Source: Methylococcales bacterium (lineage in GTDB: Bacteria > Pseudomonadota > Gammaproteobacteria > Methylococcales > Methylomonadaceae). From it: a DNA stretch of 6,245 nt. Under the pieces are notes generated by a model. That model saw only the letters and a list, made by a program, of their open reading frames with translations. It was not told the origin of the DNA and did not search any database. This document shows, piece by piece, positions 1 through 6,245 of the stretch. Numbering within the stretch: the first letter of the stretch is position 1; each line of letters opens with the position of its first letter. The DNA is taken from contig JAGLUC010000081.1 of the NCBI GenBank assembly GCA_023134955.1, positions 1 through 6,245 on the forward strand, read 5' to 3'. Both the position numbers and the translations under genes were made by a program.

Positions 1-361
1 TCTTAGCGCCGTATTTAGAACGACCTTGTTTACGATCTGCAACACCCTGAGTATCCAAGGCACCACGCACAGTATGATAACGCACACCTGGTAAATCTTT
101 TACACGACCACCCCTAATCAAAACCACGGAATGCTCTTGCAGATTATGACCTTCACCACCGATATAGCAACTTACCTCAAACCCACTGGTAACCCTAACC
201 CTCGCAACCTTACGCATCGCAGAATTTGGCTTTTTAGGTGTTGTTGTGTATACACGAGTACAAACACCGCGTCTTTGAGGGCAAGCCTTCAATGCCGGCA
301 CATTACTTTTATCTACTTTCTTAGCACGAGGCTTACGAACCAACTGGTTGATCGTTGCCAT
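1..361 (-). CDS. rpsL: 30S ribosomal protein S12 (3' end cut off by window)
   Basis: S12 sits at the decoding centre of the small ribosomal subunit, where it monitors codon-anticodon pairing and contacts 16S rRNA; it is the classic target site of streptomycin-resistance mutations. I translated this frame by hand: it begins MATINQLVRKPRAKKVDKSN and runs 120 complete codons to the window edge, ending RSKYGAK. E. coli S12 has 124 residues, so only about four residues and the stop are missing. Family signatures are intact: TTTPKKPNS (residues 39-47), YIGGEGHNLQEHSV (66-79) and LIRGGRVKDLPGVRYHT (81-97). Lys43 (codon 233-235) and Lys88 (codon 98-100) are both wild type, as is Asp89, the residue methylthiolated by RimO in E. 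coli. The ATG start has a Shine-Dalgarno sequence upstream and matches the family N-terminus. The gene follows rpoC by 169 nt and has its own predicted promoter. Identity is certain; only the C-terminus is unseen. Confidence 0.98.
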   Translation of the reverse strand, partial: MATINQLVRKPRAKKVDKSNVPALKACPQRRGVCTRVYTTTPKKPNSAMRKVARVRVTSGFEVSCYIGGEGHNLQEHSVVLIRGGRVKDLPGVRYHTVRGALDTQGVADRKQGRSKYGAK

Positions 362-370
362 ATCTTATTT

Positions 371-376
371 ACTCCG
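371..376 (-). promoter_or_regulatory. Ribosome binding site of rpsL
   Basis: On the minus strand CGGAGT lies here, with its GGAG core ten bases before the ATG of rpsL. The spacing is slightly long but usual. No other start codon with a comparable Shine-Dalgarno is present, and the ATG gives the expected S12 N-terminus. Confidence 0.8.
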
Positions 377-399
377 ATATACAAAATTTTATTTGCCAG

Positions 400-429
400 A
401 TAATAAATGAGCCGCAATACACTGGTAAA
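400..429 (-). promoter_or_regulatory. Weak second promoter candidate for rpsL
   Basis: On the minus strand TTTACC (424-429; 4 of 6 matches to TTGACA) is followed after 18 bases by TATTAT (400-405; 5 of 6 matches to TATAAT). Transcription would begin about 30 bases before the rpsL start codon. In AT-rich DNA such matches arise easily by chance, and a much better promoter lies upstream, so this is only a candidate. Confidence 0.2.
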
Positions 430-486
430 GCGACCCAATCTCTAGTTAATTTCCTGACCTGAGCTCTTAACTCATGTGAGCCGTGT

Positions 487-516
487 ATATTACACTTCAC
501 TATAACTATAGGTCAA
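487..516 (-). promoter_or_regulatory. Sigma70-type promoter of rpsL (str operon)
   Basis: On the minus strand TTGACC (511-516; 5 of 6 matches to TTGACA) is followed by an 18-base spacer and TAATAT (487-492; 4 of 6 matches to TATAAT, including the first T, second A and last T). A run of six A lies just upstream of the -35 box. The -35 begins about 14 bases after the rpoC stop codon, in the only sizeable gap before rpsL, which is where a separate str operon promoter would be expected. The -10 box sits in the centre of an inverted repeat, GTGTA-N3-TACAC (483-495). Predicted from consensus only; the start site is inferred. Confidence 0.7.
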
Positions 517-523
517 GCTTTTT

Positions 524-538
524 TACTCAGCTACTCAG
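524..538 (-). repeat. 7-bp direct repeat spanning the rpoC stop codon
   Basis: The plus strand reads TACTCAG twice (524-530 and 532-538) with one base between; on the minus strand this is CTGAGTA-G-CTGAGTA. The first copy read by the ribosome encodes the last Glu of RpoC and supplies the first two bases of the TAG stop; the second copy lies just after it, in another frame, and contributes to a TAA. It looks like a small local duplication. Confidence 0.6.
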
Positions 539-3500
539 TATTTAATGCTTGTTTTAATGCCTCTTCAACTTCCACAGCATCAACTACAGGGGCTTCAACA
601 TTTACCGCCAAATTCTTTTTATTTAGGCGCTTCTGCTTGCGTTGCTCATGATAGGCCAATCCGGTTCCTGCAGGAATAAGCCTTCCCACAATGACATTTT
701 CTTTTAATCCATAAAGCCCATCATTAATCCCTCTAACAGCTGCATCTGTTAACACTCGTGTTGTCTCTTGAAATGATGCAGCAGAAATAAATGATTCAGT
801 CGCCAGCGAAGCTTTTGTAATCCCCAATAAAATAGGCTCATAACTCGCAGGTATTTTTCCTTCTTTTTCCATCTGTGCATTCACTGCATTGACAAAACCA
901 CGCTCTACTTGCTCACCTTTAACAAACTCAGTTTCACCTGAAGCCGTAATATCAACTTTTCTTAGCATTTGCCTAATGATAGCCTCAATATGCTTATCAT
1001 TAATCCCCACACCCTGTAAGCGATAGACATCTTGAATTTCTTTGACTAAATAATCAGCCAACTCTTCAACACCGCGTAATCTCAAAATATCATGTGGAGT
1101 TAACTCACCTTCAGCAATGGTTTCACCCTTTTCTACAAATTCACCTTCAAACACCGTGATATGACGCCATTTTGGTATTAAGGTTTCACGCTGCTCACCT
1201 TCTCCATCAGTAATAACAACACGTTGCTTACCTTTGGTTTCTTTACCAAATGAAATCATACCCGTTGCTTCAGCAAGAATTGCAGGGTCTTTAGTTTTGC
1301 GGGCTTCAAACAAATCAGCCACACGTGGCAAACCACCTGTAATATCTCTTGTTTTACTCGATTCCTGAGGAATTCTAGCCAACACATCACCGACAACCAC
1401 TTCACCACCGTCTTTAACGCCAGCAATCGCCCCGGATGGTAAAAAGTACTGTGCGAGAATATCGGTGCCTGACAAATTAATTGCCTCACCTTGCTCATCA
1501 ACCAACCTGACCATTGGTCTTAATTCTTTACCAGCCGCACTTCTTTGTTTAGGATCTATGACTACGCTTGATGTTAATCCCGTCACTTCATCAGATTGTT
1601 GTTGAACAGTAACACCATCAATAAAATCAATTAACTGCACAAATCCATTTACCTCAGTTACAACCGGATGAGTATGGGGATCCCAGTTAACAACAATATC
1701 GCCTGTTTCAATAATACCTCCTTCTTCTACTGTTAACACTGAGCCATATGGGATTTTATAGCGCTCGCGCTCTCTTCCATATGAATCCATCACACCCACC
1801 TCACCTGAACGTGAAACTGCAACAAGATGTCCTTCTTTATTTTTCACAGTCTTCAAGTTATTCAGCTTAACTGTTCCTGCTGATTTTACTTGTACATTAC
1901 TGACTGCTACCGATCTTGATGCAGCTCCACCAATATGGAAGGTACGCATGGTTAACTGTGTTCCAGGCTCACCAATTGATTGCGCGGCGACAACACCTAC
2001 TGCCTCGCCAATATTAATCAAATGACCACGACCCAGGTCACGCCCATAACATTTTGCACAAATGCCTTGACGTGTTTCACAGGTAATAACAGAACGCACC
2101 AATAATCGGTCAATACCATTGTCTTCAAGCAAAGAGACCATTGACTCATCAATCATTGTGCTAGCAGGAATAATGATATTTTCATCTTTTTGATCCATTA
2201 CATCATTAACAACAACTCGCCCTAGCACACGCTCAGAAAGCGGCTCTACAACATCCCCACCCTCAATAACAGGTGTCATTGTCAAACCATTAGTAGTTCC
2301 ACAATCTAAGGTAGAAACCACCAGGTCTTGAGCAACATCAACTAATCTACGAGTCAAATATCCTGAGTTCGCTGTTTTAAGTGCTGTATCGGCCAGACCT
2401 TTACGAGCTCCATGAGTTGAAATAAAGTACTGCAATACATCCAGTCCTTCACGGAAATTCGCTGTAATGGGTGTCTCAATAATAGAGCCATCAGGTTTTG
2501 CCATCAAACCACGCATACCAGCCAACTGACGAATCTGAGCAGCTGAACCACGCGCTCCAGATTCTGCCATCATAAATACTGAATTAAATGATTTTTGTTT
2601 TACCTTTTCACCTTTGGCATTAATGGTGTCTTCTTCACCTAAACCATCCATCATTGCATTGGCAACTTGTTCGCTTGCGTGAGACCAGATATCCACAACC
2701 TTGTTATATCTTTCGCCGTTTGTTACCAAACCAGAAGAGTATTGGCTTTGAATTTCACGCACTTCAGCTTCTGACGCTTCCAGAATATCAACTTTACTAG
2801 CTGGAATTCTCATATCTTCAATACCAAAAGACACACCAGAACGAGTTGCATATTTAAACCCTAGATACATTATTTTATCAGCCAATATAACTGTTGCTTT
2901 ATTGCCTAAATAACGATAACTATAGTTAATCAATTTTGATATATTCTTTTTTGTCATATCAACATTAACTATATCGAAAGGCATTCCTTCAGGCACGATA
3001 TCCCAAATTAATACACGACCAACTGTTGTATCGTAACGCTTAGTTGTACTGCCAACAACTTCTCCATCATCGTTTGTAATCTTTTCAGTGACACGAAACT
3101 GGATTTTTGTTTGTAGCTCAACAGATTTATTATCTAAAGCTTTATTAACCTCATCCAGGTCAACAAACACACTACCTTCACCTTTACCATTCACTTTTTC
3201 ACGACTGATATAGTACAAACCTAACACCACATCTTGAGATGGATTGATGACAGGTTCGCCATTGGCTGGTGACAAGATATTATTAGTTGCCATCATCAAT
3301 ATTCTAGCTTCTAACTGGGCTTCAATTGACAAAGGAATATGCACCGCCATTTGGTCGCCATCAAAATCAGCATTAAATGCACTACATACTAATGGGTGCA
3401 GTTGAATAGCCTTACCTTCAATTAAGGTAGGCTCAAATGCTTGAATACCTAATCTATGTAATGTTGGTGCACGGTTAAGCATAATAGGATGTTCACGGAT

Positions 3501-4745
3501 AACTTCTTCCAGAATATCCCAAACCTCAGAACCTTCACGCTCAACCATTTTCTTTGCTGCTTTAATCGTTGTTGCTAAGCCACGAAATTGTAATTTACTA
3601 AAAATGAATGGCTTAAATAATTCCAATGCCATTTTTTTAGGTAAGCCACATTGATGCAATTTAAGTGTTGGCCCAACAACGATAACCGAACGTCCAGAAT
3701 AATCAACACGCTTACCTAGTAAGTTCTGTCTGAAACGACCTTGTTTACCCTTAATCATATCCGCCAATGATTTAAGCGGTCTTCTATTTGTCCCTGTGAT
3801 TGCCCTGCCACGACGACCATTATCTAATAATGCATCAACAGACTCTTGCAACATCCGTTTTTCATTACGCACAATAATATCTGGCGCATTTAAGTCCAGC
3901 AAGCGACCTAAGCGGTTGTTTCTGTTAATAACCCGACGATATAAATCATTCAAATCGGAAGTCGCAAAACGTCCACCATCTAAGGGCACTAAAGGACGTA
4001 ATTCTGGTGGCAATACAGGTAAAACTGTCATAATCATCCATTCTGGACGATTATTAGAGGCAACCAATGATTCTATAACTTTAAGGCGTTTAGAGAATTT
4101 TTTGATTTTTGTTTCAGAATTTGTGGCATTGATTTCTTCACGAAGAGTATTCACTTCTTCTTTTAAATCAATTGATTTCAACAAATCATAGACAGCCTCC
4201 GCTCCCATTTTTGCATCAAAATCATCACCATGCTCTTCAACTGCATCCAGGAATTCCTCATCAGTCAACAACTGCCCACGCTCCAATGGTGTCATACCTG
4301 GATCAAGAACTACAAAAGACTCAAAATACAAGACGCGCTCAATACCACGCAATGTCATATCTAACAACAACGCGATTCTTGATGGTAATGATTTTAAAAA
4401 CCAGATATGCGCTACAGGGCTAGCTAAATCAATATGCCCCATTCTTTCGCGTCTAACTTTAGAAATTGTAACTTCAACGCCACATTTCTCACAGATTACA
4501 CCGCGATGCTTTAATCTTTTATATTTACCGCACAAGCATTCATAATCACTGACTGGACCAAAAATCTTGGCACAAAACAAGCCGTCACGCTCAGGCTTAA
4601 AAGTACGGTAATTAATTGTTTCAGGCTTTTTTACTTCGCCATACGACCATGATCGAATCATAGCAGGTGAAGCCAATCCAATACGGATGGCATCAAAATC
4701 ATCATTACGACCTTGACGTTTAAGGAAATTCATTAAATCTTTCAA
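531..4745 (-). CDS. rpoC: DNA-directed RNA polymerase subunit beta'
   Basis: Largest subunit of bacterial RNA polymerase; with beta it forms the catalytic cleft that copies DNA into RNA. The protein is 1404 residues (E. coli 1407) and complete. In order: N-terminal zinc-binding domain with Cys70, Cys72, Cys85 and Cys88; clamp and its coiled coil, including NDLYRRVINRNNRL (266-279); double-psi barrel with the catalytic NADFDGD at 458-464, whose Asp460, Asp462 and Asp464 bind Mg2+; second zinc site Cys815, Cys889, Cys896, Cys899; bridge helix and trigger loop, including TMRTFHIGG (932-940) with the conserved His937; the long proteobacterial jaw insertion SI3 (about 944-1128); and the conserved C-terminal part with ITKASLATESFISAASFQETT (1309-1329, key residues Lys1311 and Ser1318). 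The start codon is TTG, supported by a GAGGA seven bases upstream and by homology (MKDL N-terminus). The gene lies 93 nt after rpoB and is presumably cotranscribed with it. No truncation, frameshift or missing catalytic residue is seen. Confidence 0.99.
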   Translation of the reverse strand: MKDLMNFLKRQGRNDDFDAIRIGLASPAMIRSWSYGEVKKPETINYRTFKPERDGLFCAKIFGPVSDYECLCGKYKRLKHRGVICEKCGVEVTISKVRRERMGHIDLASPVAHIWFLKSLPSRIALLLDMTLRGIERVLYFESFVVLDPGMTPLERGQLLTDEEFLDAVEEHGDDFDAKMGAEAVYDLLKSIDLKEEVNTLREEINATNSETKIKKFSKRLKVIESLVASNNRPEWMIMTVLPVLPPELRPLVPLDGGRFATSDLNDLYRRVINRNNRLGRLLDLNAPDIIVRNEKRMLQESVDALLDNGRRGRAITGTNRRPLKSLADMIKGKQGRFRQNLLGKRVDYSGRSVIVVGPTLKLHQCGLPKKMALELFKPFIFSKLQFRGLATTIKAAKKMVEREGSEVWDILEEVIREHPIMLNRAPTLHRLGIQAFEPTLIEGKAIQLHPLVCSAFNADFDGDQMAVHIPLSIEAQLEARILMMATNNILSPANGEPVINPSQDVVLGLYYISREKVNGKGEGSVFVDLDEVNKALDNKSVELQTKIQFRVTEKITNDDGEVVGSTTKRYDTTVGRVLIWDIVPEGMPFDIVNVDMTKKNISKLINYSYRYLGNKATVILADKIMYLGFKYATRSGVSFGIEDMRIPASKVDILEASEAEVREIQSQYSSGLVTNGERYNKVVDIWSHASEQVANAMMDGLGEEDTINAKGEKVKQKSFNSVFMMAESGARGSAAQIRQLAGMRGLMAKPDGSIIETPITANFREGLDVLQYFISTHGARKGLADTALKTANSGYLTRRLVDVAQDLVVSTLDCGTTNGLTMTPVIEGGDVVEPLSERVLGRVVVNDVMDQKDENIIIPASTMIDESMVSLLEDNGIDRLLVRSVITCETRQGICAKCYGRDLGRGHLINIGEAVGVVAAQSIGEPGTQLTMRTFHIGGAASRSVAVSNVQVKSAGTVKLNNLKTVKNKEGHLVAVSRSGEVGVMDSYGRERERYKIPYGSVLTVEEGGIIETGDIVVNWDPHTHPVVTEVNGFVQLIDFIDGVTVQQQSDEVTGLTSSVVIDPKQRSAAGKELRPMVRLVDEQGEAINLSGTDILAQYFLPSGAIAGVKDGGEVVVGDVLARIPQESSKTRDITGGLPRVADLFEARKTKDPAILAEATGMISFGKETKGKQRVVITDGEGEQRETLIPKWRHITVFEGEFVEKGETIAEGELTPHDILRLRGVEELADYLVKEIQDVYRLQGVGINDKHIEAIIRQMLRKVDITASGETEFVKGEQVERGFVNAVNAQMEKEGKIPASYEPILLGITKASLATESFISAASFQETTRVLTDAAVRGINDGLYGLKENVIVGRLIPAGTGLAYHEQRKQKRLNKKNLAVNVEAPVVDAVEVEEALKQALNTE

Positions 4746-4752
4746 GAGCTTG

Positions 4753-4757
4753 TCCTC
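4753..4757 (-). promoter_or_regulatory. Ribosome binding site deciding the rpoC TTG start
   Basis: GAGGA on the minus strand ends seven bases before the TTG at 4743-4745, the best spacing for initiation. The next in-frame ATG (4731-4733, residue 5) would be 19 bases away, too far. The RBS therefore favours TTG, which also restores the MKDL N-terminus of the family. Confidence 0.8.
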
Positions 4758-4778
4758 TTCTATATTTATCTGGCTTAA

Positions 4779-4810
4779 CTAAAAGGCTATTTAAATCAAT
4801 AAGCTTTTAG
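4779..4810 (-). other. Hairpin between rpoB and rpoC
   Basis: On the minus strand CTAAAAG (4804-4810) pairs perfectly with CTTTTAG (4779-4785). After a C-C mismatch, five further pairs (TTATT with AATAG, one of them G-U) can form, leaving a loop of six bases. The whole element is 32 nt and fills the middle of the 93-nt intergenic space. It is AT-rich and not followed by a T-run in the direction of transcription, so it does not look like an intrinsic terminator, which would be harmful here. It could be an RNA processing or stability element; function is inferred, not shown. Confidence 0.5.
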
Positions 4811-4818
4811 AACTGTTT

Positions 4819-4831
4819 TCTGTATTACAGA
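4819..4831. repeat. Short perfect inverted repeat after rpoB
   Basis: TCTGTA and TACAGA flank a single central base, seven bases beyond the rpoB stop codon. With a one-base centre it would form only a small RNA hairpin (CTG-TAATA-CAG). It may be a weak protein-binding palindrome or chance. Confidence 0.3.
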
Positions 4832-4838
4832 GCTAAAA

Positions 4839-6245
4839 TTACTCCTGCTCTAACTCAATATTTACAGCCAACGACCGTATTTCTTTAATCAATACATTGA
4901 ATGACTCAGGCATTCCCGCATCCATTGTATGATTACCATCAACAATGTTTTTATACATTTTGGTTCGCCCACTTACATCATCAGACTTAACCGTCAACAT
5001 TTCCTGTAATGTATAAGCAGCACCATAAGCTTCAAGTGCCCAGACTTCCATCTCTCCAAATCGCTGCCCACCAAACTGCGCTTTACCTCCCAGCGGTTGC
5101 TGGGTAACCAGACTATAGGGCCCTGTTGAACGCGCATGCATTTTGTCATCAACCAAATGGTTCAGTTTTAACATATACATATAACCAACCGTTACTTCAC
5201 GTTCAAATGGCTCACCTGTTAATCCATCATATAGTGTAGTCTGACCATGCTCTGGCAAATCAGCAAGAGCCAACATGCTTCTAATTTCTTGCTCTGTTGC
5301 CCCGTCAAAAACTGGCGTTGCCATTGGCACACCACCGACCAGATTTGCTGCCATTTCCATAATTTCTTTATCAGAAAAAGAATCTAGGTCTTCTTTTTTA
5401 CCGCTACTATTATAAATTTTATCCAGGAATTGTCGAATTTCTACGACTTTGGCCTGAGCCTCCATCATTTTACCGATCTTAATACCCAGACCTTTTGCAG
5501 CCCAACCCAGATGCGTCTCTAACACCTGCCCAACATTCATCCGCGAGGGTACACCTAGCGGATTTAGTAAAATGTCAACTGGATTTCCATCCGCGGTATA
5601 AGGCATATCTTCAACTGGCACAATTTGTGAAATTACACCCTTGTTTCCATGACGACCCGCCATTTTATCACCTGGTTGAATGCGTTTTTTAACCGCCAAA
5701 TAAACTTTAACCATTTTCAAAACACCTGGAGCCAAGTCATCACCCATGGTAATTTTCTTACGCTTAGTATCAAACCTTTCTTCAAACTCTTTACGCTGAA
5801 CTTCAATTTGAGTAACCACATTTTCTAGCTGGACATTAATATCTTCATCAGCTACTTTTAATTTTAACCAATCAGTTTTAGGCAAACTATCAAGCAATGT
5901 TTGAGTCATCTTTGTACCTTTCTTTATCTCACCCATTCCTATATCTGTTTTTTGACCGATTAGCATAATAGCAACTCGTTCATAAATATCAGCTTCAACA
6001 ATTTTTAACTGATCATCAAAATCCTTTTTGTAACGCTTAATTTCATCTTCTTCAATCTCAATAGCTCGCTTATCCTTAGCAACACCATCCCGTATAAATA
6101 CTTGTACATCAATAACAGTTGCACGAATACTACCTGGAACTCTCAAAGAAGTATCTTTTACATCGGCCGCTTTTTCACCAAAAATTGCACGTAGTAATTT
6201 TTCTTCTGGGGTTAATTGCGTTTCACCCTTAGGTGTCACTTTACC
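4839..6245 (-). CDS. rpoB: DNA-directed RNA polymerase subunit beta (C-terminal part)
   Basis: Second catalytic subunit of RNA polymerase. The window holds the last 468 codons and a TAA stop; the 5' part, about 870 codons by comparison with the 1342-residue E. coli protein, lies beyond the edge, so the rifampicin-binding region is not visible. Reading begins GKVTPKGETQLTPEEK. Counting from the Val at 6237-6239 as residue 1: the flap-tip helix EEKLLRAIFGEKA (12-24), which contacts sigma region 4 in E. coli; a variable coiled insertion (about 61-166, the betaSI2 region); QPGDKMAGRHGNKGVIS (188-204), whose Lys192 and Lys200 match E. coli Lys1065 and Lys1073 near the active site; HLVDDKMHARSTGPYSLVTQ (361-380); QFGGQRFGEMEVWALEAYGA (388-407); and the C-terminus NIELEQE. 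The variable insertion is about 13 residues longer than in E. coli. A GTG at 6237-6239 is an internal valine codon, not the start. Cotranscription with rpoC is expected. Confidence 0.98.
   Translation of the reverse strand, partial: GKVTPKGETQLTPEEKLLRAIFGEKAADVKDTSLRVPGSIRATVIDVQVFIRDGVAKDKRAIEIEEDEIKRYKKDFDDQLKIVEADIYERVAIMLIGQKTDIGMGEIKKGTKMTQTLLDSLPKTDWLKLKVADEDINVQLENVVTQIEVQRKEFEERFDTKRKKITMGDDLAPGVLKMVKVYLAVKKRIQPGDKMAGRHGNKGVISQIVPVEDMPYTADGNPVDILLNPLGVPSRMNVGQVLETHLGWAAKGLGIKIGKMMEAQAKVVEIRQFLDKIYNSSGKKEDLDSFSDKEIMEMAANLVGGVPMATPVFDGATEQEIRSMLALADLPEHGQTTLYDGLTGEPFEREVTVGYMYMLKLNHLVDDKMHARSTGPYSLVTQQPLGGKAQFGGQRFGEMEVWALEAYGAAYTLQEMLTVKSDDVSGRTKMYKNIVDGNHTMDAGMPESFNVLIKEIRSLAVNIELEQE

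Larger units (their letters stand above)
362..480 (-). other. Predicted 5' leader of the rpsL transcript
   Basis: If transcription starts about seven bases after the -10 box at 487-492, the message carries roughly 118 untranslated bases before rpsL. The stretch has no ORF of interest. It contains a 6-bp inverted repeat (AGTTAA at 444-449 and TTAACT at 467-472, 17-base loop) and a GAGCTC palindrome at 461-466 inside that loop. Neither is followed by a T-rich run on the minus strand, so I do not read them as a terminator. In E. coli, str operon autoregulation works through S7 binding between rpsL and rpsG, outside this window; a role for this leader is not shown. Confidence 0.4.

Noticed and set aside
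131..403. 90-codon plus-strand ORF opposite rpsL
   Set aside because: It lies antisense to the well-conserved rpsL frame, has no recognisable domain, and its coding is explained by rpsL on the other strand.
444..472. Inverted repeat in the rpsL leader as a transcription terminator or attenuator
   Set aside because: The stem is only 6 AT-rich pairs with a 17-base loop and no T-run follows on the minus strand.
1256..1501. 81-codon minus-strand ORF inside rpoC
   Set aside because: It overlaps rpoC on the same strand in another frame, shows no family resemblance, and the rpoC frame is intact throughout.
3796..4423. Two overlapping plus-strand ORFs opposite rpoC (131 and 83 codons)
   Set aside because: Both are antisense to the conserved clamp-encoding part of rpoC, with low-complexity, unrecognisable translations; they are shadow frames.
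4746..4800. A possible separate promoter for rpoC (TTGATT with downstream TAAATA)
   Set aside because: The spacer between the hexamers is about 25 bases, too long for sigma70, and the region is simply AT-rich; rpoC is normally cotranscribed with rpoB.
5495..5692. 65-codon plus-strand ORF opposite rpoB
   Set aside because: Antisense to one of the most conserved parts of RpoB; no independent support.
6237..6239. GTG as the start codon of a 466-residue protein
   Set aside because: The frame stays open to the window edge (Gly-Lys precede it) and the residues match the middle of RpoB, so this is an internal valine codon of a gene cut by the window.
1..6245. A hidden accessory or undescribed system
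   Set aside because: Three core genes fill over 95 percent of the window with intact conserved frames, and the two short gaps hold only regulatory-type sequence. I saw no tRNA, repeat array, transposon end or foreign gene.

Overview
This window is ordinary core genome from an AT-rich proteobacterium. All genes lie on the minus strand, in the order rpoB (3' part), rpoC (complete), rpsL (all but its last few codons). Reading along the minus strand, it is the end of the RNA polymerase beta/beta' operon running into the start of the str operon (S12, normally followed by S7, EF-G and EF-Tu). The proteins follow E. coli RpoB, RpoC and S12 closely, with many stretches identical from memory, and RpoC carries the large jaw insertion (SI3) found in proteobacterial beta'. 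The organism is most likely a gammaproteobacterium, perhaps a deep-branching one. S12 looks gammaproteobacterial, while a lineage-variable part of RpoB resembles betaproteobacteria and Xanthomonas-like gammaproteobacteria. No search was possible, so placement below class is not claimed.

Layout by coordinate: 1-361 rpsL; 362-530 an intergenic region with a good sigma70-type promoter for rpsL starting about 14 bases after the rpoC stop codon; 531-4745 rpoC; 4746-4838 an intergenic region with a 32-nt hairpin and the rpoC ribosome binding site; 4839-6245 the last 468 codons of rpoB. No gene-free stretch exceeds 170 bases.

The genes work together in information flow. RpoB and RpoC form the two-subunit catalytic core of RNA polymerase, sharing one active site: the Mg-binding triad is in RpoC and two conserved lysines are in RpoB. 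S12 is the decoding-centre protein of the 30S ribosomal subunit. I see no rho-independent terminator between rpoC and rpsL, so the str operon is probably fed by both read-through and its own promoter.

I found no mobile element, CRISPR array, RNA gene, accessory cassette or undescribed system. The observations worth a second look are small: a TTG start for rpoC, a hairpin between rpoB and rpoC, an inverted repeat centred on the rpsL -10 box, a short tandem repeat at the rpoC stop codon, and a lineage-specific extra segment in RpoB.
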